In this document: positions 33,767 to 44,599 of the stretch, piece after piece
Layout of the letters: the number at the start of each line of letters is the position of its first letter
Numbering within the stretch: position 1 is the first letter of the stretch
Source of the DNA: Epichloe hybrida
Lineage: Eukaryota > Ascomycota > Sordariomycetes > Hypocreales > Clavicipitaceae
Length of the DNA: 64,000 nt
Direction: 5' to 3'
NCBI GenBank assembly: GCA_019022495.1
Contig: JAFEKR010000002.1
Location: forward strand, 3,100,001-3,164,000
Notes under the pieces: model-generated
Told to the model about the DNA's origin: nothing
The model's input: only the letters and a program-made list of their open reading frames with translations
The model's database searches: none
Translations under genes and position numbers: made by a program

Positions 33767-36235
33767 CTAGTCACCATTATTTCGTCCCAAATCCCGCCTC
33801 ACTCGCCAAACGCGCGATCCCACAGGCCTTTTCTGGTTTCCGCTTAAAGTCTCTATCCACGGCACAGTCGATGAATCGCCGGTATACGCTCGACCAGCCT
33901 GCGCGGTGCAATCGACGACCTCGGCCTCAGTCTCATCATCGCTGGTCTCTCCATCTGACATGTGGAGATCCTTGTCCGCCGCATCATCTTGTTCCGCCCT
34001 CTCGTACAAGTCCTCTGTGTACGCCCAATGCGGGCTATCGAAGTTTCCGTGCACGAGAACAATGTTCCTGCCTTGTGATCGTATTCGCTCAAGAGTTGCC
34101 GTCGATAACGGCGTGATGACTTGGAGAGACTTGTTCTTCGTGTCGACGGCTCGAATGAGTGCCAGTCCAATGGTGTGGCTGTATCGAGGATCGAGGGTCC
34201 CATCTGTTGAGTTGACGATGAACGGCAACCCTTCTGGGGTCCTGCTAATCTCGACATCTTTTTCTGCTTCACCTTGAACAGTGGAAATGGTCTTGTCGAT
34301 TTCCTGAAATGCTGTGGATTCTTCAATTTCCACGATGGCAAGTACGGCCCCGTTGATAGACGCTGCTAGTAGTTCTGGCGGTGTTTGGCAGTCGTAGCAC
34401 AGAATACCCATGATATCTTGGTTTTCACCCTCGTATCGCACTACGTAGGGTCTCGTGTGAGAAAGAGGCTGGGCAGCCCATTTTATAGACGAGGTCGTCG
34501 CTGCTTTGTTATCGGGTTGTACTTGCGAGTGAAAATACGACATCATTTGCATAGACCGAAAGTGTGCAGATGTGTGTGACATGAACTCTGACGGTTGTGA
34601 GGGCAGTGTGCTGAATTGGTGCTTGGTGGCCGCTTCGAGAGCTTCAACAACGTCAGCAGGGCCGTCTTCGGACATGTAGATGACCTCAGCTGGTCGCAGT
34701 CTCGTAATCAGGGCAACTAGGAGATCTAGACCCGTGCCGAGAATCCAGCCGGGAGTGTTGATGATCAATGGGCATTTGCGATGGTGGCGCTGATAAAACT
34801 CGTACAGGTCGATGGCACATGCTATTAAGAGGTCGGGGGACGAGGCAGGGGTGACTGCGGCCAGTGTATGACAACGGACAATGGTATTTCCAGGATCATC
34901 GAAGGACGTGTGAGTGAATGGCACCCCGAGGTTCGGCCTTGACACCCGTATCAAAGACACTGTCCCTGGAGGCGCAAATTCGGGCTGTCCAGGGTCAAGA
35001 TCAAGTACAATTACTGCCTTTGAGTCTTGTTGATACGAAGTCAAAAGGCGGTTTGTGAGCAACCTTGCAAAGGTAGACTTTCCTGCAGACTTGGGGCCAC
35101 AGATAAACCCCGAATACTGGTGGCCAGAACGTGTTGTGGGCTCGCCAGAACGTGTTGTGGGCTCGCCAGAACGTGTTGTGGGCTCGACAGAGGCGAGTAG
35201 CTTGTTCCACTCTGGCGGGGAGACCAACTCATGAATAACACGTCTCTTAGGACCATCAGACGAGTCATTAATCTGCAACTGGGTCAGTGATGATGATGGT
35301 ACAGACTCTGTCAACTTTTGAGCACATACAAAACGAAACGATTTGCCGGCGCTGCTGTCGGCCTCGACGGGCTCATTCCACAGTCTTTTCAGTAACGGCG
35401 ACAGGCGCCCCAGTTTCCTCAGATGAACAGAGTTCACATCGTTGTGGAACTGCAGTTCACAGTTTTGTGTAGTTCGTATGACCGGTATGGCTAAGCAGTG
35501 AGGAGCATGAACCCAAAAGATGCTCTCGGAAGACCGCAACGTCGCGCCAGCAACAGTGACCTCACCAGCCGCAACACGGATACCAAAACTTCCAAGTACG
35601 ATGAATCTCTAACATACATAGTCAATAGAGACCCCAGGCTTTATTCCGTCGTTTGAAAAGATCGAGACCTCACCTCACCAGCGTCCAAGCTCGTTTCCAG
35701 GCTGCCATCGGCTGTGGTACGGTGCTTGACCTTTGACAGTAGAAAAGACGAATAACTTATATTATGAGGCTGGGAAGATATCACTGGACTTTTTATTTCA
35801 GTAGCTAAGCTGTCGATTTCCGGGCTTCATGCGCTTCATTAGACTTCAAAGCTCTCCTTGGGGTGATGAGGGCTTTGTTTCTCACCTTTCACCCAGAGGC
35901 GTTGGTGAGCCGCTGGGTCGATTGCCATCATTGCGGCGGAGACAAGCATGTTTCGCACTTTTCTTGGCCGATGGAGTTGGCCCTTTGCTTTTGTTGGGTT
36001 TCAGAGATTGAAGAGCGCTGAACGAGTTTGTATTTGAAGTCATTAGCTCCGGTGAGCTGGCTTGGCTTTGTACGGCAGATACACCTTGCCGTCGACGGGC
36101 TGCAATTGCGCTGACCGCGCTGACCGGGGCTTTACATGACACATTAGCATGTTCTCTACAAATGAGAAATGGGACAACAAACATACACTGGGGTGGAAGT
36201 TCGCCTTCCAGCTTCCGACGTTTACTGGATGACAT
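33767..36235 (-). CDS. GRC3: Polynucleotide 5'-hydroxyl-kinase GRC3 (Nol9/Clp1 family)
   Basis: Grc3 phosphorylates the 5'-OH RNA end made by the endonuclease Las1 during ITS2 removal from pre-rRNA, and in yeast it also aids Pol I termination; it acts in the nucleolus or nucleus. Exons in transcribed order: 36187-36235, 35886-36129, 35674-35824 and 33767-35608, 761 aa. The N-terminus is MSSSKRRKLEGELPPQ followed by a basic, disordered region. A beta-rich segment GERFIVLGSFGIRVAAGEV and FWVHAPHC match the family. The P-loop GPKSAGKST is at about 319-327, followed by LDLDPGQPEFAPPG (Walker B-like) and NTPGWILG. Directly before the P-loop lie three identical EPTTRSG units. Two earlier ATGs are in frame (36280, 36268), but MSSSKRRK fits fungal homologues and basic nuclear-localisation character. 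Confidence 0.9.
35123..35185 (-). repeat. Coding 21-bp repeat, three perfect copies (EPTTRSG) in GRC3
   Basis: Copies at 35123-35143, 35144-35164 and 35165-35185 are identical at DNA level and encode residues about 290-310, ending nine residues before the P-loop. Confidence 0.95.
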
Positions 36236-36650
36236 GATGCGTTTCGGGATGTCTTGCGACGGGACCATGATGACCTTCATAACTTGAAGTACTAGCTCAG
36301 GCCTTCAAAATTCTCCTCGCCATTGTATGTTCCGGAAGAACGTCTTGCGACAGACTGAAGCTGTTGTTGAAGATGTCAAGCTTATCGATAACACCAGGGA
36401 AATGGTACGATTCATTTTTTGGCCACGAGCCTAATCGTGCCTGCCAGCTGCGAGGCTGACAGCCTGACACACGCAACCGGGCACCCGTTCACAGATGCGG
36501 CGCGGCGCGCGAATATGTGGGGCTAGCAACGCCAAAATTTCGCGCTTCCCCGAAACTTTCTGCTTCAACCCACCACACCTACAATACCTTGGGGTACAGC
36601 ATCATTTCTGCTGTCGTAATCGCCATTTGCGCGCTGATCACTTGCTCAAA
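36236..36650. promoter_or_regulatory. Shared divergent promoter of GRC3 and RPA34
   Basis: Only 415 bp separate the two start codons, which face outward. AAAATTTCGCGC (36535-36546) resembles the A/T core of the ribosomal RNA processing element known from yeast, but a single match is weak. Both products serve rRNA synthesis, so co-regulation is likely. Confidence 0.6.
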
Positions 36651-38839
36651 ATGGCACCCAAAGGACCCTACAAGGTTTATTCCCTGAGCAAACACATCGA
36701 AGACACCCAAAAGGGCCTCAGTGCTGATGCTCAGTACAACAAAAGACCTGGTGTGAAACCAGCAAATTCTACCAAGAAGCAACTCGGCAGCATTGACAAA
36801 AGCATCTTTGGCAACAATGTTGGCGATGAGGAAGACAGTGATGCCAGCAGCAGCAGCAGCAGCGACGGAGGCGGCAGCAGTGACGAGGGAGGCTCCGACT
36901 TTCTGCGAAAACTAGCACCCCAATCTGCGAAAGCCTCGAATGCGACATCTAAAAAAAGAAGCAAGGACGAAGAAATCGCCGATAGCGACGACGAGCGAAA
37001 AGCTGCGGCCAACAAGGCGGCGTCTGGCAGCAAGAGCCAGCCTGTCACGCATGGGGATTCATCCGAAGATGCATCCAGCAGCCAATCCGAATCTGAATCC
37101 GAGTCAGAGGAAAGTGAGGGAAAAGTGAGAGCTAATGGAGTGCCTTTCAAATCTCCAGCGACATCGGGCAACACGTCCACATCTACTTCTGCTCCTGATT
37201 CAGAAGATGAAGATGGACAGAACGAAAGCAACAGTGGCGAAGATGAAGCGCCTGAGAAGAACACAACTCGGCCTGAGGCGAAAAAGGAGTCCAGCGAAAG
37301 CGACTCTGACGAAGATGATGCAAGCAACCCGAAACCTGCCGCAGCCTCCAAAACTGTCTATAAATCAGTCAATGGGACTGCAATAAATAATTCTTCACAT
37401 ACGAGCTCCAGCGAGGAAGACAGCGATGGCGAAGAGGAAAACGTAGCCCCTGTCAAGTCGAACAAGACGGCAGAGCAGTCGTCTTCAGCACAGTCTGATG
37501 GTTCTGTCTCCGAGATTCCTGATGACGGTGATGCAGACGAGTCGATGCACATCACCGATCGGAACCAAGGCAGCCAAGTCGTTGCTCCGCCCAACTTCAT
37601 CGCCCCTGATTTCGTTCTCCGAAAGAGTGACGATGGAGCTCATGGGCAAGATGTGGCTCAAGTCTGTAACGAGGCAAATCTGCAAGGCAAACAAGTCTGG
37701 TACTTCACGGTCCCGGCCAATGTGCCTATTTCTGTCGTGCAGAACATGGAGATCCCTATGGCCCAGTCTAACCGAGCAGATAGAGTCTTCTCACATGACG
37801 GTGAAGACTATGGTATTTCATTTGACAGCATGGTGCCCAAAAGCTCAATCCAGATCCTGATCCCGGCTGCTGACGGAGCCCGATACCAATCTGGTGAGTA
37901 CCACTGTGCAAAACAGCGACATTTCATGTAGGACTTTTGACTAAATGTGACTTCACAGCTCCCCAGCAGGTTAATAAAGTAATGCACGTCAAGAAAGTTG
38001 CTCAGCTTGGAAATGGAAGCCTTCGCGCTTTGTCTAGCGGGCCAGCGCCGGAGGAGACCGGCCGTGCACAACCCAAGGGATTGAAAGCTAGATATCAGCC
38101 ATTTGGCGTCCACACCCCGATGGGTCGGATTGGTGGTGACGATGGGGCTGATGCCGAGGGTGACGTTGACATGACTGATGCCCCCACCCTCGCCATTCCA
38201 TCAGGTTCGGCACAAGCAAAGACAAACAAAAAAGATAAGAAGAAGAAGGCGCAGAAGGGCAAGGATGCAGACACAGCTCGCAAGGGCAAACGAAAGCTTT
38301 CTTCCGAGGATGAGGCCGCCGCTGCTGCAGAGCAACTTATGGAGGAGAGTCAGTCAGCAAAATCCAAGTCAAAAAAGCAGAAGACGCAGAGAAACGCAAG
38401 TCCTGACTTGGGTTCTGATGAACAGTCGTCGTCCACCACCAAGAAGACGACACTGGTAGTGCCGCCGAATGTGCCCTCGTCTACGCCAGCAGCATCCACG
38501 CCAGCAGCGTCCACGCCAGCATCAAAGCTGAAGAATAAGACCACCAAGGCTGGAACACCTGTCTCTGCGCCTCGCCAGTCTGTTGTTCCCATTCCTGTTA
38601 TCCCAGGGTCATCTCAGCTCCCCAAGGTCTCTCCTGTGCCAGTGCCTCGACCTGTCCTGACATCCTCACCACACGTGAGCAGGGATACCAAGAAGACAAA
38701 AGGCAAAAGGGAGAAGAAAGTGAAAGCCGTTGTCGCAGCTACCGAGCAGAGCCCCCCGCCAAGTGCGCAAGGCAGCAAGAGCAACAAGGGCAAAGTAGTA
38801 ACTCCAGTTCCAGCTCCCAAGTTCCAAAGTATAGGCTAG
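36651..38839 (+). CDS. RPA34: RNA polymerase I subunit RPA34 (A34.5 type)
   Basis: The product is the Pol I-specific subunit that with RPA49 forms a TFIIF-like heterodimer acting in rRNA initiation and elongation in the nucleolus. The gene is join(36651-37893, 37959-38839), 707 aa. The first 300 residues are very rich in Ser, Asp and Glu, with poly-Ser and SESESESEESE blocks. The folded A34 domain starts about residue 305 with PPNFIAPDFVLRKSDD and continues through GKQVWYFTVPANVPISVVQN and the splice junction YQSAPQQVNKVMHVKKV. The C-terminal third is Lys-rich with Ala/Pro/Thr stretches, including ASTPAASTPAAS, as in other fungal A34.5 proteins. It is longer than yeast Rpa34 (233 aa) because of disordered extensions. 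The ATG in AAAATGGC is preferred over an upstream in-frame ATG at 36495. Confidence 0.82.
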
Positions 38840-39969
38840 GCGCCCAAACCTGGCTCGGGGGGGTATCGCCCTGTAACAAATCGCTCTCTGATGGGACGAG
38901 GTCCAAGACGCATTTGAGCAGCCAGTGGCTTGCTCTCATACGCATACGGTCCAAAGGGAACAAGGAGCTCAAAGACTCAGGGGAGTCAAAGGGCACAACA
39001 AACAGCGCCGTTGGTAGAGTTCTTGCGCGCAATATTGACGAGATGAAAGAGGGCTATTTTTTTTTTTTTTTGCTCAAGCAGCTCAGGTGCTCGGCGTTTT
39101 ACAGGAAAAAGGACAGTAAATTTTGCTTTTGCATTATGGTTTCGTTCAACCTTGGTTTTGGTTTGGAGAGGTATGTGGACCAGATAAGGAGCTGAACATG
39201 TCGCTGAGATGGCTTTGCAGATGAAGGGGTATTGTAACTAGGTACGAGTATTTCGCATTGCAGCGCAGGATATAAAGGAGAGCACGGCTGCTGCATTTGG
39301 AGAGCAATCATCATGGAACCATAGCTTTCAAGTATGAACATACTCTTCGAAACTAAATCATGTCACAAAGCCTTTGTATCGCGTAGTGAACTGATATTCG
39401 GCCTTTTCAGTCTCGTGGGGAATTTTAACCTATGCCTCATCGCAATAGTTCACAAAAGCGGCACCGTGACTTGAGTATTCGCAACAAAAGGCGCAGCAGC
39501 CTTGCTCCCCTGGAGCGTCGGAGCGACGACGAAAACATGAAGCTCGAAGGCAAGGCAGTGCAAGGCAGAATAGTCAAGATAAGCGGGCACTCACTCCCTT
39601 CTCCAGCCACTGCGATGCAAGAAAAGGATCTTGCGTCGGACCAGCGTGATGATCCACCATGTAAGCCGACAAATGTGAGATGTGTTGCACCTTATAAGTT
39701 TATAAAGGTAATATATAATAAGATAATAGTATATACTATTATAAGTATTATAGAAGATAAGTTTATCCCCCTTAATTTTACTACCCAAGGCGTCTTCGGC
39801 TGACGGTTCATCCCACGATTGAGTCCATTGGCGCCATCACCGTATGGACCGTTTTGACGTTACGGCATTATGCTATGGTATAGCGTAGCGCCATTGTATA
39901 GATTCAATCTAGCTTTGAAATATTCTATTTTTGATTCGATGGGTGGACGGAGTAATGTTTGCTTCGCCG
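38840..39969. other. Intergenic region between RPA34 and an APH-family gene
   Basis: It contains a T run (about 39058-39071). A 123-codon open frame at 39432-39803 is basic and Ser-rich in its first half, but its second half reads through an AT-rich stem-loop (AGTATATACTATT, about 39725-39740); I do not accept it as a gene. Otherwise nothing is seen. Confidence 0.5.
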
Positions 39970-40848
39970 TTAGACTTCATATAAATCATTCCAGAAAAGG
40001 ATGTCGTTCAGAACGTCTTCGGACAGATTGAGCGCTGCGAAACTCTCTCGTCGAGGAGTTCGGATCTTGACATGCACCTGAGCAGCTGTTTTCCACCCAA
40101 AGTAACCTGCCATCTCCCAGTCAACAAGCCCTATAATCTTATCATTATTCACAATACAATTCGATAGAGTAAAATCGTTATGCATAAAGGATAGATCCGG
40201 ATCGCGATTATCTTCTCCAAAGATGATATCATACTCCAGCCCCTGGATGCCTCGGTGTGCTTGAGGATCCGCGTCTTTAACAATATAGCATCGGGTTGTG
40301 CTTGAGGAAGGGGGTTTGACCTTGTTTAAATTTCGTAAGATACTGCGTGCTTCTTCTTTAAATAGTTGTTTCTGTGCCGCGGAAATATATTGCCAAGCAA
40401 TGTTAAGGCCGACACCAGGAATTCTCTCCTGCACTAAGACATCCCTGCTATTAATCTTCCACGCAAAGTAGATGATCGGAACTTTGACATCTTTTAACAC
40501 AGTCCGTGCCAGGGCAATTGCCTTCACTTCGTTTGCATCTGCGTAGGAGAAGTCTCGACTCGCGCGTCTCCCTTGAAGCCGATCGTGGAGATGGCTTGAC
40601 TTGACGATGATGCTACCGAGGGCAAATACATCCCGAGCCCCCTCTAAGCCCTCATATATCCTATTAGAAGGATTACAGAGGTCAAGTACAGAGGCCCAGT
40701 ACTTCAGCGAATCTTCCGAGACCGAGTTGGTGTGCCTAGGGTCAGGCCGGAAGTCGTCTGAAGCAGGAAAGTATCGACCATAAAGTGGAAGGTCGGCATA
40801 TCGGTCATTCGTTGGTATTCTTGTCGGGTTAGCTTCGTATGGGTTCAT
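39970..40848 (-). CDS. APH-family (aminoglycoside phosphotransferase fold) kinase-like protein
   Basis: This single-exon open frame of 292 aa is complete with start and stop. An early glycine-containing and Val-Lys block (FALGSIIVKSSHLH) is the likely nucleotide-binding beta strand and Lys. VQERIPGVGL marks the hinge. The catalytic loop is SFMHNDFTLSNCIVNN (HxDxxxxN), followed by KIIGLVDWEMAGYFGW with the metal-binding Asp. Such proteins are abundant in filamentous fungi, and most have no known substrate; antibiotic resistance should not be assumed. It sits next to the large transposon block and is related to the frameshifted gene at 31689. Confidence 0.8.
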   Translation of the reverse strand: MNPYEANPTRIPTNDRYADLPLYGRYFPASDDFRPDPRHTNSVSEDSLKYWASVLDLCNPSNRIYEGLEGARDVFALGSIIVKSSHLHDRLQGRRASRDFSYADANEVKAIALARTVLKDVKVPIIYFAWKINSRDVLVQERIPGVGLNIAWQYISAAQKQLFKEEARSILRNLNKVKPPSSSTTRCYIVKDADPQAHRGIQGLEYDIIFGEDNRDPDLSFMHNDFTLSNCIVNNDKIIGLVDWEMAGYFGWKTAAQVHVKIRTPRRESFAALNLSEDVLNDILFWNDLYEV

Positions 40849-41642
40849 GTTGAAGGCCGGTTGAAAGGATTGCAGGTTTGGAGAGGGGACGCAGTTTCAA
40901 TGGTGAGGGGTGATGTTCTTCGCGCTACTCAGCTCGAGATTTCTGCGGCTGGCGACCGCCTCTCTATGGGCTCTGGGAAAACGCGAGTTTGTATCAAGGC
41001 CTGGTAAATACTAGCTGACTTGGAGGTATTTTCGTTGGGTCGAAAGGAGAGGAATTTACGATTCCGATAATTAGGACCGAAGTTGTCAGCGATATGATCT
41101 TGTTTGTCATATTGTAAGACCATGGTTTTTTTGTTGGCTAGGCAGCAACATGTGGGATGCTCTGCTGAAGTTCGACCTCATTGGTTTCAGGGGCCGAGTC
41201 CCCACTACAGTCCAAGATGGCAGACTCTACATGTAAATCTGCAGAACCTCTACATTGATTGGTTGCCTGATCTGCAGCACGCTTACCGTGCAAACCGGTG
41301 AATGTGCAAACTGGGCCTGTGCAGTCTGGATGCTCCAGTTTGCACTGCATGAAGTGATGCAGTGATTGCTCCCTCCAAATCAGCTGCAACTGATACATCA
41401 TGGGAATGAAACTGGTGAGAAAGGATTAATGTCCCAATTCACGGTCCTGCAGAAACAAACGGCCAAGTTACAAGGTTGCAGCACCACCGATTGGTTGCCT
41501 TATCAGGGAAAGCGGAGCTTTGCCTAAGATTTACATCATAGTAAGGCAAAGGCAAGAGAGTAAAGCAAAGCTTCCTACTTTCCCTTTATTAAAATAAGGT
41601 TATCCTATAGAGATATCTCTTCTAATTAGTTAGATATAAAAT
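40849..41642. other. Intergenic promoter region at the edge of the transposon block
   Basis: The first 300 bp are promoter and leader of the APH-family gene. From 41270 to 41390 there are inverted TGCAAACTGG/CCAGTTTGCA segments able to form a stem. GC content falls sharply after about 41560, where decayed transposon DNA begins. Confidence 0.5.
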
Positions 41643-41909
41643 TATCAGGAGCACGGAGGCTAGGGAGCCATAGACAGGACAGTTACATAATAAAGCCCTT
41701 AAATAAGCCTTAAGTTATATAAATAACTAAGTAACTACTAGATAGCTATGTGTATATAGTAAGGTATTTAGATAAGAATTACCTATAAGAGATATAGGAG
41801 GTTAGAGTTTAAGACCTTTATATACTTACCCTTAAGTAGTAGCTCCCTAGCTATAACTAAGAACCTTAGCCTTTACTCTGTTTATATCTCTCTTACCACA
41901 GTCGTAACA
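41643..41909 (+). mobile_element. RIP-altered solo gypsy LTR
   Basis: This 267-bp copy begins TATCAGGAGCACGG (the TG end mutated to TA) and ends CAGTCGTAACA. The flanking pentamers AAAAT and CTAGT do not match, so the target duplication is lost or the copy is rearranged. It lies 202 bp upstream of the complete gypsy element. Confidence 0.8.
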
Positions 41910-44599
41910 CCTAGTTATTATTACTATTAGGAGGCTTATACGGATTATTATAGAGATCTTTCTAAGCATGTATAATAATCCTTTAAAGTTTATAATAATA
42001 TTAATCTTTATTTACTAAATTAGTCCTAGAAATTATTATACTATAACTTACGTAACAAACTAAAGTCTTTCTCTAATAAAGCCTTAAATTAACTAGATAT
42101 AACTAGCTACTTGTTAGGGGCACGGAGGCTAGGGAGTCACGGACAGGACGGTCACATGATAGAGCCCTCGGATAAGCCCTGGATTGCACAGATAACTAAG
42201 TAGCTGCTAGGTAGCTATGTGTATATAGTAGGGTATTTAGATAAGGACTACCTATAAGAGTTATAGGAGGTTAGAGTTTAAGACCTTTATATACTTACCC
42301 CTAAGTAGTAGCTCTCTAGCTATAATTAAGAGTCTTAGCCTTTACTTTATTTATATCTCTCCTATTATAGTTATAATAAGTTAAACTCTTAAACCCTTTT
42401 AGGAAAATAGACTATTAGCTAGATTTAAATATAAAGAAGCTATAGGATATTTACTTAGAATATACCTATACTACCTAGTAAGGAAGCCCTAAACCTATAG
42501 TACCTAAGTAGTAACCTAAATACTTTAACTATAGAATATAATAAGGTATAGTAAATACTACTTAACTAATATAGTAACCCTAGATCTAGAAATAATAATA
42601 ATCTAGACTAGCTATAAAGGTAATATAAGGTTATATAAGCCTAGCTATATAATACTTACTTAAGATAAGAGATCTTAGAAATAGAAGTGTAGCTTAAAGA
42701 AATAGAAGTAAACCTATAATTAGCTAGATTAGGTAGAAGACCTATAATTACCCCTTAGATAAATATACTAATAAATCCTATATTCTTAGGTTTCCTACCT
42801 AATAGTAAGTTTATAATAAGTGTATACTTATAAAGCTTTATTAAGATATAGTATAAGGTGCTTATATATAAGGGAGACACTTATGAGAATTTATAGGTAT
42901 ATCTATAGGATTTAAATATACTATTCTAGCTAGACCTAAGAACCTTCTAGGATAATAGAATAAAGGTAGTATATGCTAGTAGCTACCTAGCTAATAATAT
43001 AAAGTAATAATAAATGCGTTACATAATAGTAAATAAGATAGTTAACTATATAGCCTACATCTAGGATAGATTTGTGTCTTAGCTAAATACTAGTATAATA
43101 GATAAAGATATAAGGTGCTTAGAAGCTACTAGGATACTACTAAACCTTAGGTAGAAGTATAATTAATCTTTCTAATCTTTCCTAAGACTCTAGATAAAGG
43201 TAAAAGCTAAATTACCTAACTAAATCCCCTTATATCTAAGAATAGTAATATTCCTAAATAGCTTAAATAACGCTATAAGGTAGTATATAGTTAGCTAAGA
43301 GTTCCCTATGTCTTAGAGCTACCTATAGGGCTAAGTTAAAAAAGCTAAAGTTATAATAATATCTATAATAAAGAATTATAATAGAAGCTATAATAAAGAA
43401 GGTAGGAATAATAAAAGATAATACTCTAGCTCCCTTGTAAATAATTTATAGTAAGGTTCCTAATAATAGGGCATAGGCTAGAAGCTATTTAAGTGCTATA
43501 AATATAGTAGCCTTAGATATAGTTTAAATAGATATAAAGCAGTAAACTACTTAATTTATAAGAGTAATAAGTATACTACTAAGAAGTATAAAGATAGTAG
43601 TAATAAATCTTTAGACTTAAATAAAATTCTAATTAATTTAGCATAGGCCTAGGATAATAGTCTTACTACAGAGAAACCTATAAATAAGAGAATAAGAATA
43701 TAGGTATCCCTATAGTAAAATAACTACTAGTTAGTAGTGCTAGCGCTATTTAATATAGGAGCGGAATATTTAATAATCTACCCTAAGCTACTATTAAAAT
43801 AGGACTAGAAGAATATAGTAAAAGTAAAGGTAACACTAGAAAGCGTAAGTAGGAATAAGATCTTATACTAAGGAATTTTACATAAACTAGTTAAGGTAAA
43901 GGATAGTATAGGCTATATAAAGGTTTGCTAAGTTAGCTACTATATTACTAATACTAGAGAAGGAATGCTTCTAGGAATAAACTAGACCCTAGAGTATAAA
44001 CCTATAGTAATAGATTAAAAGTAAGGTTTTTAGAGGTTCCTAATAACTAAAGAATATATTATATTTACTTTAAGTAAGCAATAACTATATAAGGTAGTAA
44101 AGTAGTTTTCTATTATACTATTACTAGTATTACTAAAAGTTAGAATAGTTAAACCTAAAGCAAAAGAGGGGAATACTAATAAAGTTTTATTAATAAATAA
44201 CACACTAAGTAATAACCTAACTTATAATATAGTTATAGTAATAGCAGAAAGTAATATCTAGCCCTTAAAGAAGAAGAAACTTAGAAGTGTAATAGCGCTC
44301 TAGGTAATATTTTATAAGGAGCTAGTAGTATTTATATAAGAAATAGATAGTAATATACTCTAATAGTAAATCCTAGAGGAGTACATGGAATTTGTAGATA
44401 TGTTCTTAAAAGATCTAGCTAGTAAGCTTCTAGAACTTAGGGGCTATACTTATATAATTAAATTAGAAGAAGGGAAATAGCTACTATAAGGACTTATATA
44501 TAACCTAGCGGAAAAAGAGCTAGAGGTGCTTAGGGAGTACCTTATAAGTGCGTAGGAAAAAGGATAGATTAGAAGATTAATAAGCCTAGCTAGAGCCCT

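Noticed and set aside
36731..37351. 206-aa minus-strand open frame rich in Ser and Leu
   Set aside because: It is the antisense of the acidic Ser-rich part of RPA34.
39432..39803. 123-codon plus-strand open frame
   Set aside because: The second half runs through an AT-rich stem-loop with no protein-like features; no splice or domain support.
31689..40848. Antibiotic-resistance function for the two APH-fold genes
   Set aside because: The fold is shared by many fungal small-molecule and protein kinases, and no substrate-specific feature is visible.
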